Counted from the stretch's first letter, positions 8,775 through 17,434 are shown. The stretch: DNA of 64,000 bases from Cytophagales bacterium (GCA_013298215.1 JAAFKE010000001.1:72692-136691), one strand, 5' to 3'. Notes: generated by a model from the letters alone, not told the origin. Translations and numbers: made by a program.

Positions 8775-8807
8775 TTTTAACAAATGACACATCCCGTTCG
8801 GCACCAA

Positions 8808-8815
8808 CAAAGTTA
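8808..8815 (-). promoter_or_regulatory. Candidate -7 promoter box for ruvB
   Basis: The minus strand reads TAACTTTG, matching TAnnTTTG. A TTG lies about 24 bases upstream, slightly beyond the usual spacing. Use of this site would give ruvB a leader of about 260 nt that includes the repeats at 8716-8774. Confidence 0.35.
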
Positions 8816-8873
8816 GCAATCGTTCTGAAAGTATCCGCGCAATTATAAATCCTGGCCACGGCGGCGCTTGTGT

Positions 8874-9812
8874 TTAAGACACTCGGCCTTGCAAACCGCC
8901 AGTGTGCAGCACAACCACGGTGGCATTGGGGGCAAAATAATTTTTTTTGGCCAATTCGTACACGCCCCAGAGCATTTTGGCCGTATAAACTTGCTCAATC
9001 AAAAACCCGTTTCTTTGCTCAAAATGGTGCATAAATTGCCGCAGTTCGGGCGTGCATTTGGCGTATCCACCGTGGTGGTAATCCCACAAAATATCAAAGT
9101 CTGCGTGCAAGTCAGCGGTCGTCTTGCTTCGTTCGAGTAGCGTGGCCACCTCCTGGCGCAGGTAGTGGGCATTTTTCAGCACACAAATTCCCAAAACCGA
9201 CGATCGGTGGGCGAAACCCGCCACCAGCCCCGCCAGCGTGCCGCCCGTTCCGAGGGCCGTTACCACGTTGTGGGGCCAAAAACCAAGTTGGTCGGCTATC
9301 TCCTGCGCAATTTCGGCCACACCCCGCACTGCCAACGGATTTGTACCGCCCTCGGGCACAAAATAGCCAGGGTGCTGGTCTAACACCTGAGCCAAAAAAA
9401 CGGGGTCGGCGCGGCGGCGGTAGTCGGCGCGGGTCAGGTAGTGCAGTTGCATTCCGTTGGCACGGGCAAAGGCCAGCGTGGGCGTGGGACGGTGGGCGTA
9501 GTCTTGGCCGCGCACCAAGCCCAGGGTCTCGAAGCCAAATATTTTCCCCGCCGCCGCAGTGGCGTGCAAATGGTTAGAATACGCCCCGCCGAAGGTCACG
9601 AGGCGCTCGTTGCCCTGGGCGCGGGCGGTCAGTAGGTTGTATTTTAGTTTTCTGAACTTATTGCCCGACACCGTATCGTGCAGCAGATCGTCGCGCTTCA
9701 CGTACAAGTTAATGTTTACCTTTTCGGGAAAAGGATCGGGCAGCAACTGGATGGGTGAGCGAAGCACGCCAAAAAAACTGGTCACATCAACCATAATCTG
9801 TGTCGTTGGCAT
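8874..9812 (-). CDS. ACC deaminase / D-cysteine desulfhydrase-like PLP enzyme
   Basis: 312 residues of the fold-type II PLP family that includes 1-aminocyclopropane-1-carboxylate deaminase and D-cysteine desulfhydrase. VKRDDLLHDTVSGNKFRKLK at 38-57 contains the PLP lysine K52 in the SGNKxRKL motif. TFGGAYSNHLHATAAAG follows at about 74-90, and VTALGTGGTLAGLVAGF carries the Gly-rich phosphate loop. Such enzymes open or desulfurate small amino acids; desulfhydrase activity is more common than true ACC deaminase, and the sequence does not decide. It is divergent from the pseudouridine synthase, with starts 42 bases apart. Confidence 0.82.
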   Translation of the reverse strand: MPTTQIMVDVTSFFGVLRSPIQLLPDPFPEKVNINLYVKRDDLLHDTVSGNKFRKLKYNLLTARAQGNERLVTFGGAYSNHLHATAAAGKIFGFETLGLVRGQDYAHRPTPTLAFARANGMQLHYLTRADYRRRADPVFLAQVLDQHPGYFVPEGGTNPLAVRGVAEIAQEIADQLGFWPHNVVTALGTGGTLAGLVAGFAHRSSVLGICVLKNAHYLRQEVATLLERSKTTADLHADFDILWDYHHGGYAKCTPELRQFMHHFEQRNGFLIEQVYTAKMLWGVYELAKKNYFAPNATVVVLHTGGLQGRVS

Positions 9813-9822
9813 TGGTAATGAT

Positions 9823-9830
9823 TACCTTTG
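9823..9830 (+). promoter_or_regulatory. Candidate -7 promoter box for the RluD-type gene
   Basis: TACCTTTG matches TAnnTTTG, 25 bases before the chosen ATG at 9855. It sits in the short gap between divergent genes. A TTG at 9806-9808 is nearer than the usual -33 spacing, so only the -7 element is convincing. Confidence 0.4.
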
Positions 9831-9854
9831 TGGCGCAAGATAACCAAAAAACCG

Positions 9855-10883
9855 ATGACCTACGACCTCTCCGACAGCTCCGACCCCGAGGACGAGCTTT
9901 TTGAACACTACCGATTTGTGGTCGATCGGGGGCAGTCGCCCATGCGCTTGGATCATTACCTCAAACACCACGTCTCCAACGTGTCGCGCAACCGCATTCA
10001 AAACGGGATCGACGCCGAGGCCATTCGCGTAAACGACCGCGCCGTCAAGGCCAGCTACCGCATCAAACCCGCCGATGTGATTACGCTCGCGCTGCCCAAC
10101 CCGCCCCGAAACCCCGATATTATTGCCGAAAACATTGCACTCGATATTATCTACGAAGACGACGAACTGCTGATCGTCAATAAACCAGCGGGTATGGTGG
10201 TGCACCCCGCAGTTGGGCATTGGTCTGGTACTTTGGTGAACGCCCTCGTTTATCACCTCCAAAACCTGCCCACTCACCGCAACGGCGACATCAGGCCAGG
10301 ACTGGTACACCGAATCGACAAGGATACGTCGGGACTTTTGGTGGTTGCCAAAACTGATTTTGCCATGACATTTTTGGCCAAACAGTTCTACGACCACACC
10401 ATAGAACGTACTTACTACGCCCTGGTTTGGGGCGATCTGAAAGAAAACGCGGGAACAATAACGGGCTACGTGGGCCGAAACGTGAGAGACCGAAAACTGA
10501 TGGACGTTTTTGATGACCCCGAAAAAGGCAAACACGCCGTGACGCACTACACCGTTTTGGAGCGTTTTAGGTACGTAAACCTCATAAAATGTAATTTAGA
10601 AACGGGCCGAACGCACCAAATTAGGGTGCATTTTAAACACCAAAAACACCCACTCTTCGGTGATGCCGACTACGGCGGCGACAAAATTCTGAAAGGCAAC
10701 ACCAGCGGCACGTATAAATCGTTTGCCCAAAATGCCCTCGACCTCCTCCCCCGCCAGGCACTCCACGCCAAATCGCTGGGGTTTGTGCATCCCAAAACCC
10801 GCCTTTGGGTTCAGTTCGAGTCTGAACTACCCACCGATTTTGTGGAATGTCTGCAAAAATGGCGGGCGTTTGCGTCAGAATGA
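9855..10883 (+). CDS. rluD: RluA/RluD family 23S rRNA pseudouridine synthase
   Basis: 342 residues. It has an N-terminal S4-like RNA-binding domain (RLDHYLKHHVSNVSRNRIQN and the INDRAVKAS-like VNDRAVKAS segment) and a C-terminal RluA-type catalytic domain. The catalytic Asp is D155 in HRIDKDTSG, and LETGRTHQIRVHF plus HPLFGDADYGG are also family hallmarks. It isomerises uridines in 23S rRNA, probably in helix 69 if a true RluD. The ATG at 9855 is preferred over a TTG nine codons earlier. A weak stem-loop lies about 110 bases after the stop. Confidence 0.88.
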   Translation: MTYDLSDSSDPEDELFEHYRFVVDRGQSPMRLDHYLKHHVSNVSRNRIQNGIDAEAIRVNDRAVKASYRIKPADVITLALPNPPRNPDIIAENIALDIIYEDDELLIVNKPAGMVVHPAVGHWSGTLVNALVYHLQNLPTHRNGDIRPGLVHRIDKDTSGLLVVAKTDFAMTFLAKQFYDHTIERTYYALVWGDLKENAGTITGYVGRNVRDRKLMDVFDDPEKGKHAVTHYTVLERFRYVNLIKCNLETGRTHQIRVHFKHQKHPLFGDADYGGDKILKGNTSGTYKSFAQNALDLLPRQALHAKSLGFVHPKTRLWVQFESELPTDFVECLQKWRAFASE

Positions 10884-10994
10884 GGTAAAAATAACCTGCG
10901 AGCATTTGTTCATAATTGACGCACAAAGAGTTCGTGCGCACAAAAAAAATACGTAAAACTTGTTTTTCTAAACCTATACGCCCACATTTGTGCC

Positions 10995-11019
10995 ACCGTT
11001 TCGCAAAACGGTTTTATTT
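10995..11019 (+). terminator. Putative intrinsic terminator downstream of rluD
   Basis: ACCGTTT (10995-11001) pairs with AAACGGT (11006-11012) around the loop CGCA, followed by TTTATTT. It lies about 110 bases after the rluD stop and about 65 bases before the sulfur operon. The stem is short at seven base pairs. Confidence 0.45.
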
Positions 11020-11083
11020 GTCATTATTACTATTTAAAATAGATAGACTTTAAGTACTTATAAATTTCCTCTTTTTCAATGCA

Positions 11084-12025
11084 ATGAACGAAGCACCAAC
11101 CGAAACGCCCTACTTCGATACCTTGACCTCGACCCTCAAAGCGGTGGTGTTTAGGCAGCGCAGCCGCGCCGAAGTGGTCATAAACCTGTGCGCGGCACTG
11201 GCGTTGATGGTGGTGGGGCATTTGCTGTTTAGTTATTTCAACGTAGCGCGCCTGACGCAGTTGGTGCAGGCCATCGAACTCAACCAGGCTTTTTTGTACT
11301 TTATATTAGCGGGTTTCACCGCCCAGTTGATAGATGGTGCACTCGGCATGGCCTACGGCGTAACGGCCACCACCTTTTTGCTCACAATGGGCGTACCCGT
11401 GTCGGCGGCCAGTGCCAGCGTACACACCTCCGAGATCTTTACGAGCGGCGTTTCGGGCTACATGCACCTCAAATTTGGCAACGTAAACAGTAAATTATTC
11501 AAAACTTTGCTCGTACCTGGCATCATTGGGGCCTGTTTGGGGGCCTACGTTTTGGTAAGTTTGGAACAATACGCCCAAATCATCCGCCCAGTGGTGGCTT
11601 GCTACACCGCCTTTCTGGGGGTTATGATTATCAGAAAGGCACTCATTAAAAGAATCCAGAAAAAACCAACCAAGCGGGTGGGGCTTTTGGCGTTGTTCGG
11701 TGGCACGATGGATGCCATCGGCGGGGGCGGATGGGGGCCCATTGTGTCGAGTACGCTCATTGCCAGCGGTCGGCACCCCGTTTACACCATCGGATCGGTC
11801 AATCTGACCGAATTTTTTGTGTCGCTGGCCAGCTCACTCACCTTCGTTACCCTCATTGGCCTCACCCATTGGCAGGTGGTGGTGGGGCTGGTACTGGGCG
11901 GAATGGTGGCGGCTCCCATTGCGGCGCATTTGTCGCGCAAGTTGCCCGTAAAAACCATGATGATTTTGGTCGGAATGGTGGTAATAATTGTAAGTTTGCG
12001 AAATATTTTAAAGGTAATTTTGTAA
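11084..12025 (+). CDS. TauE/SafE-type sulfite or sulfur-anion transporter
   Basis: 313 residues with about eight membrane segments and a short soluble N-terminus. FTAQLIDGALGMAYGVTATT (about 79-98) and ALFGGTMDAIGGGGWGPIVS (about 203-222) are the paired Gly-rich motifs of the TauE/SafE/TSUP family. It is the first gene of a five-gene sulfur assimilation run with small gaps (16, 28, about 36 and 12 bases). The likely roles are export of excess sulfite or uptake of sulfate or another sulfur anion; TSUP members are known for several such anions. Context favours sulfur, but the direction of transport cannot be read. Confidence 0.85.
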   Translation: MNEAPTETPYFDTLTSTLKAVVFRQRSRAEVVINLCAALALMVVGHLLFSYFNVARLTQLVQAIELNQAFLYFILAGFTAQLIDGALGMAYGVTATTFLLTMGVPVSAASASVHTSEIFTSGVSGYMHLKFGNVNSKLFKTLLVPGIIGACLGAYVLVSLEQYAQIIRPVVACYTAFLGVMIIRKALIKRIQKKPTKRVGLLALFGGTMDAIGGGGWGPIVSSTLIASGRHPVYTIGSVNLTEFFVSLASSLTFVTLIGLTHWQVVVGLVLGGMVAAPIAAHLSRKLPVKTMMILVGMVVIIVSLRNILKVIL

Positions 12026-12041
12026 AAAAACCAACCCAAAA

Positions 12042-13229
12042 ATGGAAAAACAGACCAAAGCCATACGCATACAAACGCCCAGAACGCAGTACCGCGAGCA
12101 CTCTACGCCGCTGTTTCTGACGAGCAGTTTTACTTTTGAGAGTGCCGAGCAGGGCCAAGGTCTCTTTGAGGAAACAATCGACGGTAATATTTATAGCCGC
12201 TTCTCGAACCCGAACGTAACCGAGTTTGTGGACAAGGTTTGTATGCTCGAAAACGCCCAGGAAGGCATTGCCACCGCCACGGGTATGGCGGCGGTGTTTG
12301 CAAGCATGGCCGCTTTGCTCAAAACTGGCGACCACCTGCTGGCCAGCCGCGCCCTGTTTGGGTCGGCGCACCAAATTATTACCCAAATACTGAGCAAGTG
12401 GGGCATAACCTACACCTACTTAGACGCGTCGGCGAGCGAAGCAGACTGGGAAGCGGCCATTTTGCCGAACTCAAAGATGATTTACCTCGAAACGCCCTCA
12501 AACCCAGGCTTAGAATTGGTAGATCTGGCCATGATTGGGCGACTTTGCAAAAAACACAACCTTATTTTCAACGTCGATAACTGCTTTGCTACGCCCGTCG
12601 TACAAACTCCAACCGATTTTGGTGCCGACCTCATTATTCACTCCGCCACCAAATACATGGACGGGCAGGGCCGCGTTTTGGGAGGTATTGTGGTAGGAAA
12701 GGCGGAATACATTGCACCCATTCGGTTTTTTTGCCGGCACACGGGGCCGTCATTGTCGTCGTTCAACGCCTGGACGCTCTCCAAGAGTTTAGAAACCCTC
12801 CACCTCCGCATGGAGCGCCACTGCGCCAACGCCATGCAGTTGGCAACGGCATTGGCCAACCACGCGGATGTGCTCAAAGTAAACTACCCTTTTTTGGAGT
12901 CGCACCCGCAGTATGAGCTGGCCAAAGCCCAAATGAGCGCTGGCGGTGCCATCGTAACGATCGAACTCGAAGGCGGTTTTGAGAGAATCAGCGCGTTTAT
13001 GGCTGCCCTCAAAATTGCGTCGCTGTCATCGAACCTCGGCGACTCGCGCACCATCGTGACCAATCCGTTTACGACCACCCACGCCAAACTCAAAGCCGAC
13101 GAAAAAGCCGCCCTCGGCATCACCGAGGGGTTGGTCAGAATTTCGGTGGGCTTGGAGGCCATCCAAGACCTTATCGAAGACTTCACCAACGCAGTGGAGG
13201 CAAGCGCGGGCGTTTTTGAGGAAAATTAG
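12042..13229 (+). CDS. metZ: O-succinylhomoserine sulfhydrylase-like Cys/Met metabolism PLP enzyme
   Basis: 395 residues of the Cys/Met metabolism PLP family. The PLP lysine is K204 in IHSATKYMDGQGR, and YSRFSNPNVTEF (about 51-62) and ETPSNPGLELVD (about 150-161) are conserved family segments. In this family MetZ joins sulfide with O-succinylhomoserine or O-acetylhomoserine to give homocysteine, the final step of direct sulfhydrylation. Its place inside the sulfate-reduction operon, right after the transporter and before cysH, favours sulfide incorporation over cystathionine synthase or lyase activity. Confidence 0.85.
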   Translation: MEKQTKAIRIQTPRTQYREHSTPLFLTSSFTFESAEQGQGLFEETIDGNIYSRFSNPNVTEFVDKVCMLENAQEGIATATGMAAVFASMAALLKTGDHLLASRALFGSAHQIITQILSKWGITYTYLDASASEADWEAAILPNSKMIYLETPSNPGLELVDLAMIGRLCKKHNLIFNVDNCFATPVVQTPTDFGADLIIHSATKYMDGQGRVLGGIVVGKAEYIAPIRFFCRHTGPSLSSFNAWTLSKSLETLHLRMERHCANAMQLATALANHADVLKVNYPFLESHPQYELAKAQMSAGGAIVTIELEGGFERISAFMAALKIASLSSNLGDSRTIVTNPFTTTHAKLKADEKAALGITEGLVRISVGLEAIQDLIEDFTNAVEASAGVFEEN

Positions 13230-13257
13230 GACAAATTATACTTGAAAAATAGGTTTA

Positions 13258-13956
13258 ATGGGTGTTGAAGAATTAAATAACTTACTTGATAGAGATAACA
13301 TAGTCAGTTCGTTGCAAACGCTCGCGGCTATGTTTCCAGAACGAGTGGTGTTTTCGAGCAGTTTGGGCTACGAAGACCAGGTAATTACCGACCTGATCTG
13401 CCGACACGGCGTGGGCATCTCGATTTTTACGCTCGATACGGGACGGCTTTTTGAAGAAACCCACAACGTGCTGCAACGCACAAACCGACGGTACGACGCG
13501 CAGATCGAAACGTTTTTTCCCGCCACGTCGTCGGTCGAGCAACTGGTCAGCAGCAAGGGGCCGTACAGTTTTTACGAGTCCGTAGAAAACCGCAAAGAAT
13601 GTTGCTTCATCCGCAAAGTTGAGCCACTCAACCGCGCCCTCGCCGGCGCCAAAGTGTGGGTAACGGGCATCCGCGCCCAACAGTCGCAGAGCAGGCAGGC
13701 TGTGCCACAGTTAGAGTGGGACGAGGCAAAGCAGCTGTTCAAATTTCACCCGCTGATCGATTGGAGTATTGAGCAGGTGCGCGCCTACATCGATGCCAAC
13801 AATGTTCCCTTCAACTCATTGCATAACAGCGGCTTTGTGTCGGTTGGTTGCGCACCCTGCACCCGCGCCGTAAAAGCTGGCGAGGACTTCCGCGCGGGAC
13901 GTTGGTGGTGGGAAGACGAAAGCAAAAAAGAGTGCGGGCTGCACGAAAGAGGATAA
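13258..13956 (+). CDS. cysH: Assimilatory adenylyl-sulfate (APS) reductase, CysH family
   Basis: 232 residues. It reduces activated sulfate to sulfite using thioredoxin. It carries the four iron-sulfur cysteines diagnostic of the APS-using type, C115-C116 (KECCFIRK) and C198/C201 (GCAPCTR), plus the catalytic cysteine C226 in KKECGLHERG. SSSLGYEDQVITDL near the N-terminus is the PP-loop-like nucleotide site. The APS type needs no APS kinase, which agrees with the absence of a cysC gene or CysC domain in the operon. The next step, sulfite reductase, is not in the window. Confidence 0.93.
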   Translation: MGVEELNNLLDRDNIVSSLQTLAAMFPERVVFSSSLGYEDQVITDLICRHGVGISIFTLDTGRLFEETHNVLQRTNRRYDAQIETFFPATSSVEQLVSSKGPYSFYESVENRKECCFIRKVEPLNRALAGAKVWVTGIRAQQSQSRQAVPQLEWDEAKQLFKFHPLIDWSIEQVRAYIDANNVPFNSLHNSGFVSVGCAPCTRAVKAGEDFRAGRWWWEDESKKECGLHERG

Positions 13957-13992
13957 AAGATTCATTAAAATAGTGAGAATTAAACAGTGGCA

Positions 13993-14928
13993 ATGAAAAA
14001 TCGAGGTGTAAACGAAGACCAACAACCGGCAAGCATGGACGCGCTTGACTACTTGGAAGCGGAGGCGATCCATATTTTACGCGAAGTAGCTGGCCAATTT
14101 GAACGACCCGCCCTGCTGTTTTCGGGTGGTAAAGACTCCATCACGCTCGTGCATTTGGCCTTGAAAGCATTCAGGCCTGGCAAGTTTCCGTTCCCGTTGG
14201 TGCACATAGACACGGGACATAATTTTAAGGAGGCCACCGATTTTAGGGACACGCTGGCGCAAAGTTTGGACGAAAAACTGATTGTTCGGTACGTGGAAGA
14301 CACCATTCGTACCAAAAATTTGCAGGAACAAACGGGTAAAAATGCCACCCGAAATTGGTTGCAAACCTTCACGCTTTTAGATACCATCGAGGAGTTTGAG
14401 TTTGATTGTTGCATTGGCGGCGCACGCCGCGACGAAGAAAAAGCCCGCGCCAAAGAACGCATATTTTCGTTTCGCGATGAGTTTGGGCAGTGGGATCCTA
14501 AGCGGCAAAGGCCCGAGCTGTGGGATTTGTTCAACGGTAAAATTCAAAAAGGCGAAAACGTGCGGGTGTTTCCGATCTCTAACTGGACAGAAATGGACGT
14601 TTGGAACTACATTCGGCGCGAGAAAATTGGCCTGCCACCCATTTATTTTTCGCACCAACGCGAAATGATCCTGCGCGACGGCCACCTGTTGGCCAACTCG
14701 GCGTTTATTCAGAAAGACCCCGACGACCAGATCGTGACGCGGCAGGTGCGCTTCCGAACGGTGGGCGACATGACCTGCACCGCCGCCGTAGAATCAGAGG
14801 CGGTGCTGATAGACGACGTAATTGCCGAAATTATGGCCACCCGCGTGAGCGAGCGCGGCGAAACCCGAATTGACGACCAGCAAACGGAGGCCGCCATGGA
14901 GGATCGTAAAAAAGGAGGCTATTTTTAA
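13993..14928 (+). CDS. cysD: Sulfate adenylyltransferase subunit 2, CysD
   Basis: About 311 residues. It is the catalytic ATP-pyrophosphatase subunit of ATP sulfurylase, forming APS from sulfate and ATP with energy from CysN. ALLFSGGKDSITLVHLALKA contains the SGGxDS PP-loop, HIDTGHNF follows, and CIGGARRDEEKARAKERIFS and the DVWNYIRREKIGLPPIYFSH segment are characteristic. Start choice is uncertain: a GTG at 13987, this ATG, or an ATG at 14035 (MDALDYLEAE) that gives the usual family length of about 297. It lies 12 bases before cysN. Confidence 0.95.
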   Translation: MKNRGVNEDQQPASMDALDYLEAEAIHILREVAGQFERPALLFSGGKDSITLVHLALKAFRPGKFPFPLVHIDTGHNFKEATDFRDTLAQSLDEKLIVRYVEDTIRTKNLQEQTGKNATRNWLQTFTLLDTIEEFEFDCCIGGARRDEEKARAKERIFSFRDEFGQWDPKRQRPELWDLFNGKIQKGENVRVFPISNWTEMDVWNYIRREKIGLPPIYFSHQREMILRDGHLLANSAFIQKDPDDQIVTRQVRFRTVGDMTCTAAVESEAVLIDDVIAEIMATRVSERGETRIDDQQTEAAMEDRKKGGYF

Positions 14929-14940
14929 AAAATAAAACAC

Positions 14941-16209
14941 ATGGATTTACTCAGATTTATTACCGCTGGCAGCGTCGATGACGGCAAAAGTACGCTCATC
15001 GGGCGGCTGCTCTACGACACAAAATCGGTGCTAACCGACCAGATGGATGCCATAGAACGCGCCAGCAAAACCCGCAACCAAGCCCAGCAAACAAACGCCC
15101 CGATCGACCTGGCGCTGCTCACCGACGGCCTGCGCTCCGAACGCGAGCAGGGAATAACGATCGATGTGGCCTACAAATACTTCCAAACGCCAACGCGAAA
15201 GTATATCAGCATCGACGCGCCCGGCCACATACAATACACCCGAAACATGGTCACGGGGGCATCGAACGCCGACCTGGCCGTTGTTTTGATTGATGCCCGC
15301 CACGGGGTGATCGAACAAACCAAGCGGCACTCGCTCATTGCAAGTATGCTGGGCATCGAACACGTGCTGGTGGCAGTCAATAAAATGGACTTGGTGAACT
15401 ACTCAGAAAGTGTGTTTCTGGACATTGCATCGACCTACAAATTGTTGGCCGAAAGTTTAAAAATCAATAACCTAACAATCATTCCCGTGAGCGCGCTGAA
15501 CGGCGACAACGTGGCCACCAAAACCACCCAGATGACTTGGTACGCGGGCGAGTCGGTGTTGGAACACCTCGAGAACGTACAGATTAGGCAGGGAGTGAAC
15601 GTGGCCGATGCCCGTTTTCCGGTGCAGTACGTTATTCGCCCGCAAACAGCGGCACTGCCCGACTACCGTGGGTACGCGGGAAAACTACTGAGCGGCGTAC
15701 TAAAAAAAGGCGACGAAGTGACGGTACTACCGTCGGGGCGAAACACGCAAATTGAAAGCATTGAGTTTGGCGAAAAAGAAATAGGGGTGGCCATTGCGCC
15801 GCAGTCGGTGGTGCTGCACCTCAAAGACAACCTCGACATAAGCCGGGGCGACATGGTTGTGCCGACCAATAACCAACCAATTCTGAGCCAAGACATTGAC
15901 ACCATTGTGTGTTGGATGGACGACCGCAAAGCCCTCAGAGTGGGCAATAAATATGTCCTTCAACACGGGGTGGCCAGGGTGCGGTGCGTCGTAAAAGCCA
16001 TTGACTATAAAATAGACGTGAACACCTACGAAAAAAACTCGGCTCCCAACGAATTGCTCCTCAACGATGTGGCCCGAATTACGCTCCGATCGGCCACCGC
16101 CCTACCCTACGATTCGTACACCCAAAACCGCGCCAACGGAACAATGATTCTGATTGACGAAACCTCCAACATAACCGTTGGGGCTTGCATGATCGAAGAA
16201 CGAAAGTAA
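14941..16209 (+). CDS. cysN: Sulfate adenylyltransferase subunit 1, CysN GTPase
   Basis: 422 residues, an elongation-factor-like GTPase that activates CysD. Motifs: GSVDDGKSTLIGRLLYDTKS (P-loop), the switch region EREQGITIDVAYKYF, DAPGHIQYTRNM (G3) and NKMDLV (G4). The beta-barrel domains follow, and the protein ends without a CysC kinase domain, unlike the CysNC fusion. It is the last core gene of the sulfur operon. The following CpcT-like gene begins 42 bases after the stop and may be read through. Confidence 0.96.
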   Translation: MDLLRFITAGSVDDGKSTLIGRLLYDTKSVLTDQMDAIERASKTRNQAQQTNAPIDLALLTDGLRSEREQGITIDVAYKYFQTPTRKYISIDAPGHIQYTRNMVTGASNADLAVVLIDARHGVIEQTKRHSLIASMLGIEHVLVAVNKMDLVNYSESVFLDIASTYKLLAESLKINNLTIIPVSALNGDNVATKTTQMTWYAGESVLEHLENVQIRQGVNVADARFPVQYVIRPQTAALPDYRGYAGKLLSGVLKKGDEVTVLPSGRNTQIESIEFGEKEIGVAIAPQSVVLHLKDNLDISRGDMVVPTNNQPILSQDIDTIVCWMDDRKALRVGNKYVLQHGVARVRCVVKAIDYKIDVNTYEKNSAPNELLLNDVARITLRSATALPYDSYTQNRANGTMILIDETSNITVGACMIEERK

Positions 16210-16251
16210 ATGCAGGCCAGGCGGTGCTTTTGGGGGTTAAACACCCTTCCA

Positions 16252-16833
16252 ATGAAAAAAATACTTGCACTGATGCTGGTCGTAATGGGCCAGCTCGCCG
16301 TGGCTCAAAGCGCGACAAAAAGAGATTTCAAGAAATTACTCAAAACACTTCCTGGCGAGTACGACGCGCCGCAAATGCACATTTTAATTGCCAAAGTAAA
16401 CGTGCCTACCCTGGGCGAAAATGTGTTTTATACCCGGTATTTCGACAAAGTAAAGGCCAAACGCTACCGCCAACGCCTGCAATCGTGGAATTTTAAGGAC
16501 GGAACAATAACCCAGCAGTCATTTAGTGTCGTACCAGATTCGCTGTACGACAACCTCCACCAGCACCCAGAAAATATCAGTGCGGTCGCAAAAAACCTAA
16601 AACCCAGTTTGGAGTGCGCCTCCGTGTGGCAAAAGACTGGCGACCATTTTGAAGGAACCATCCGCGACTGCCCCATGTATTCGGAACGCCGCAAGGGCAA
16701 TATTTTAATTTCTGACAAGCAGTACCTGAGCTCAAAAGCCCTCAAAACCAGCGAGTGGGCCAAAGATCAGTCGGGTGCTATTTTGTTTGGAGATGCCAAC
16801 AAGTACGCCCTCGAACTACAAAAAGTAAGGTAG
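16252..16833 (+). CDS. Exported CpcT/CpeT-like protein
   Basis: 193 residues from the ATG at 16252, with a signal peptide ending near AVAQ. The mature part follows the CpcT/CpeT layout: LPGEYDAPQMH, then YTRYFDKVKAKRYRQRLQSW in place of the usual EQ-Y-PYRQR segment, then PSLECASVWQKTGDHFEGTI and a C-terminal SEWAKDQSGAILFGDANKY. In cyanobacteria these are phycobiliprotein bilin lyases; Bacteroidota have no phycobilisomes, so here the fold must do something else, perhaps lipid or tetrapyrrole handling. An in-frame ATG 42 bases upstream lacks a signal peptide immediately after it and is less likely. It follows cysN closely but probably belongs with the next genes or stands alone. Confidence 0.72.
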   Translation: MKKILALMLVVMGQLAVAQSATKRDFKKLLKTLPGEYDAPQMHILIAKVNVPTLGENVFYTRYFDKVKAKRYRQRLQSWNFKDGTITQQSFSVVPDSLYDNLHQHPENISAVAKNLKPSLECASVWQKTGDHFEGTIRDCPMYSERRKGNILISDKQYLSSKALKTSEWAKDQSGAILFGDANKYALELQKVR

Positions 16834-16857
16834 AAATCGCTTGATTCAAATATAAAA

Positions 16858-16882
16858 AAATGGTTAAATTCATTAACTATTT
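16858..16882. promoter_or_regulatory. Putative MarR operator palindrome
   Basis: AAATGGTTAA (16858-16867) and TTAACTATTT (16873-16882) are inverted repeats matching at nine of ten positions around ATTCA. The site lies 42 bases before the MarR start and just upstream of TATATTTA (16886-16893), a one-mismatch -7 box, so a bound dimer would cover the -33 region. MarR regulators typically bind such AT-rich palindromes to repress their own operon. Confidence 0.5.
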
Positions 16883-16924
16883 CTCTATATTTACGGGCAA
16901 AATGCGATAAGTTAAGATCAGTAG

Positions 16925-17428
16925 ATGTCGAACAAAAGCAGAAATAGCCCCGTTTTTTTGGAGAAAACGATAGATTTGAGCTTGATCTTCAATATTTTAG
17001 ATTTAGCCAACCAGCTCAAAGCAAACGGCGATAAAATTTGCCAGCAGTACGGCGTAACGACCCAACAATGGCTCATTTTGCTGCACCTGGCGCACGACCC
17101 GAATATTCCTTATTTTGAACGGCAGGAGCACTCGCTACCGATTTTGGCCTCCGAACTGGCCGAATCGCTCAGTGTAACCCGCCCCAACGTGACGAACTTG
17201 CTCCAGACGTTGTCGCAGAAAGAGCTCATCGAACAAATGGCCGACCAGACAGATGCCCGCCGAAAGCGGCTCATGCTCACCGAAAAAGGGTGGGAAGTTG
17301 TGAGGCAGATCCAGCCGATCAGAATACGCACCAACGAATGGTTGTTCGAGGACTTTGACGGCCCTCAAAAAAAAGAATTTCTGAATTTTCTGCAAGGTTG
17401 CCTAACCCGAATCACCCACGCAAAGTAA
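16925..17428 (+). CDS. MarR family transcriptional regulator
   Basis: 167 residues with the winged-helix MarR pattern: a recognition region ILASELAESLSVTRPNVTNL followed by LLQTLSQKELIEQMADQTDARRKRLMLTEKG, where the DxR wing motif DARRKRLMLTEKG is diagnostic. MarR proteins usually repress neighbouring genes until a small, often aromatic, ligand binds. The gene lies six bases upstream of the exported VOC gene, so the natural targets are itself, the VOC gene and the DUF1838 gene. A palindrome in its promoter is a good operator candidate. Confidence 0.9.
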   Translation: MSNKSRNSPVFLEKTIDLSLIFNILDLANQLKANGDKICQQYGVTTQQWLILLHLAHDPNIPYFERQEHSLPILASELAESLSVTRPNVTNLLQTLSQKELIEQMADQTDARRKRLMLTEKGWEVVRQIQPIRIRTNEWLFEDFDGPQKKEFLNFLQGCLTRITHAK

Positions 17429-17434
17429 GCAAAT

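Larger units (their letters stand above)
8603..8873. other. ruvB upstream region with repeats and a possible gene remnant
   Basis: A 270-base interval between ruvB and the PLP enzyme. Minus-strand bases 8713 to 8620 read TYTLAGKKITGARLERRCKA and on to a stop; this has coding-like character, but a stop precedes it and no start is seen, so it may be the 3' end of a decayed gene. The middle holds the 16-base tandem repeats listed separately, and the right part holds a possible ruvB promoter box. Confidence 0.4.
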
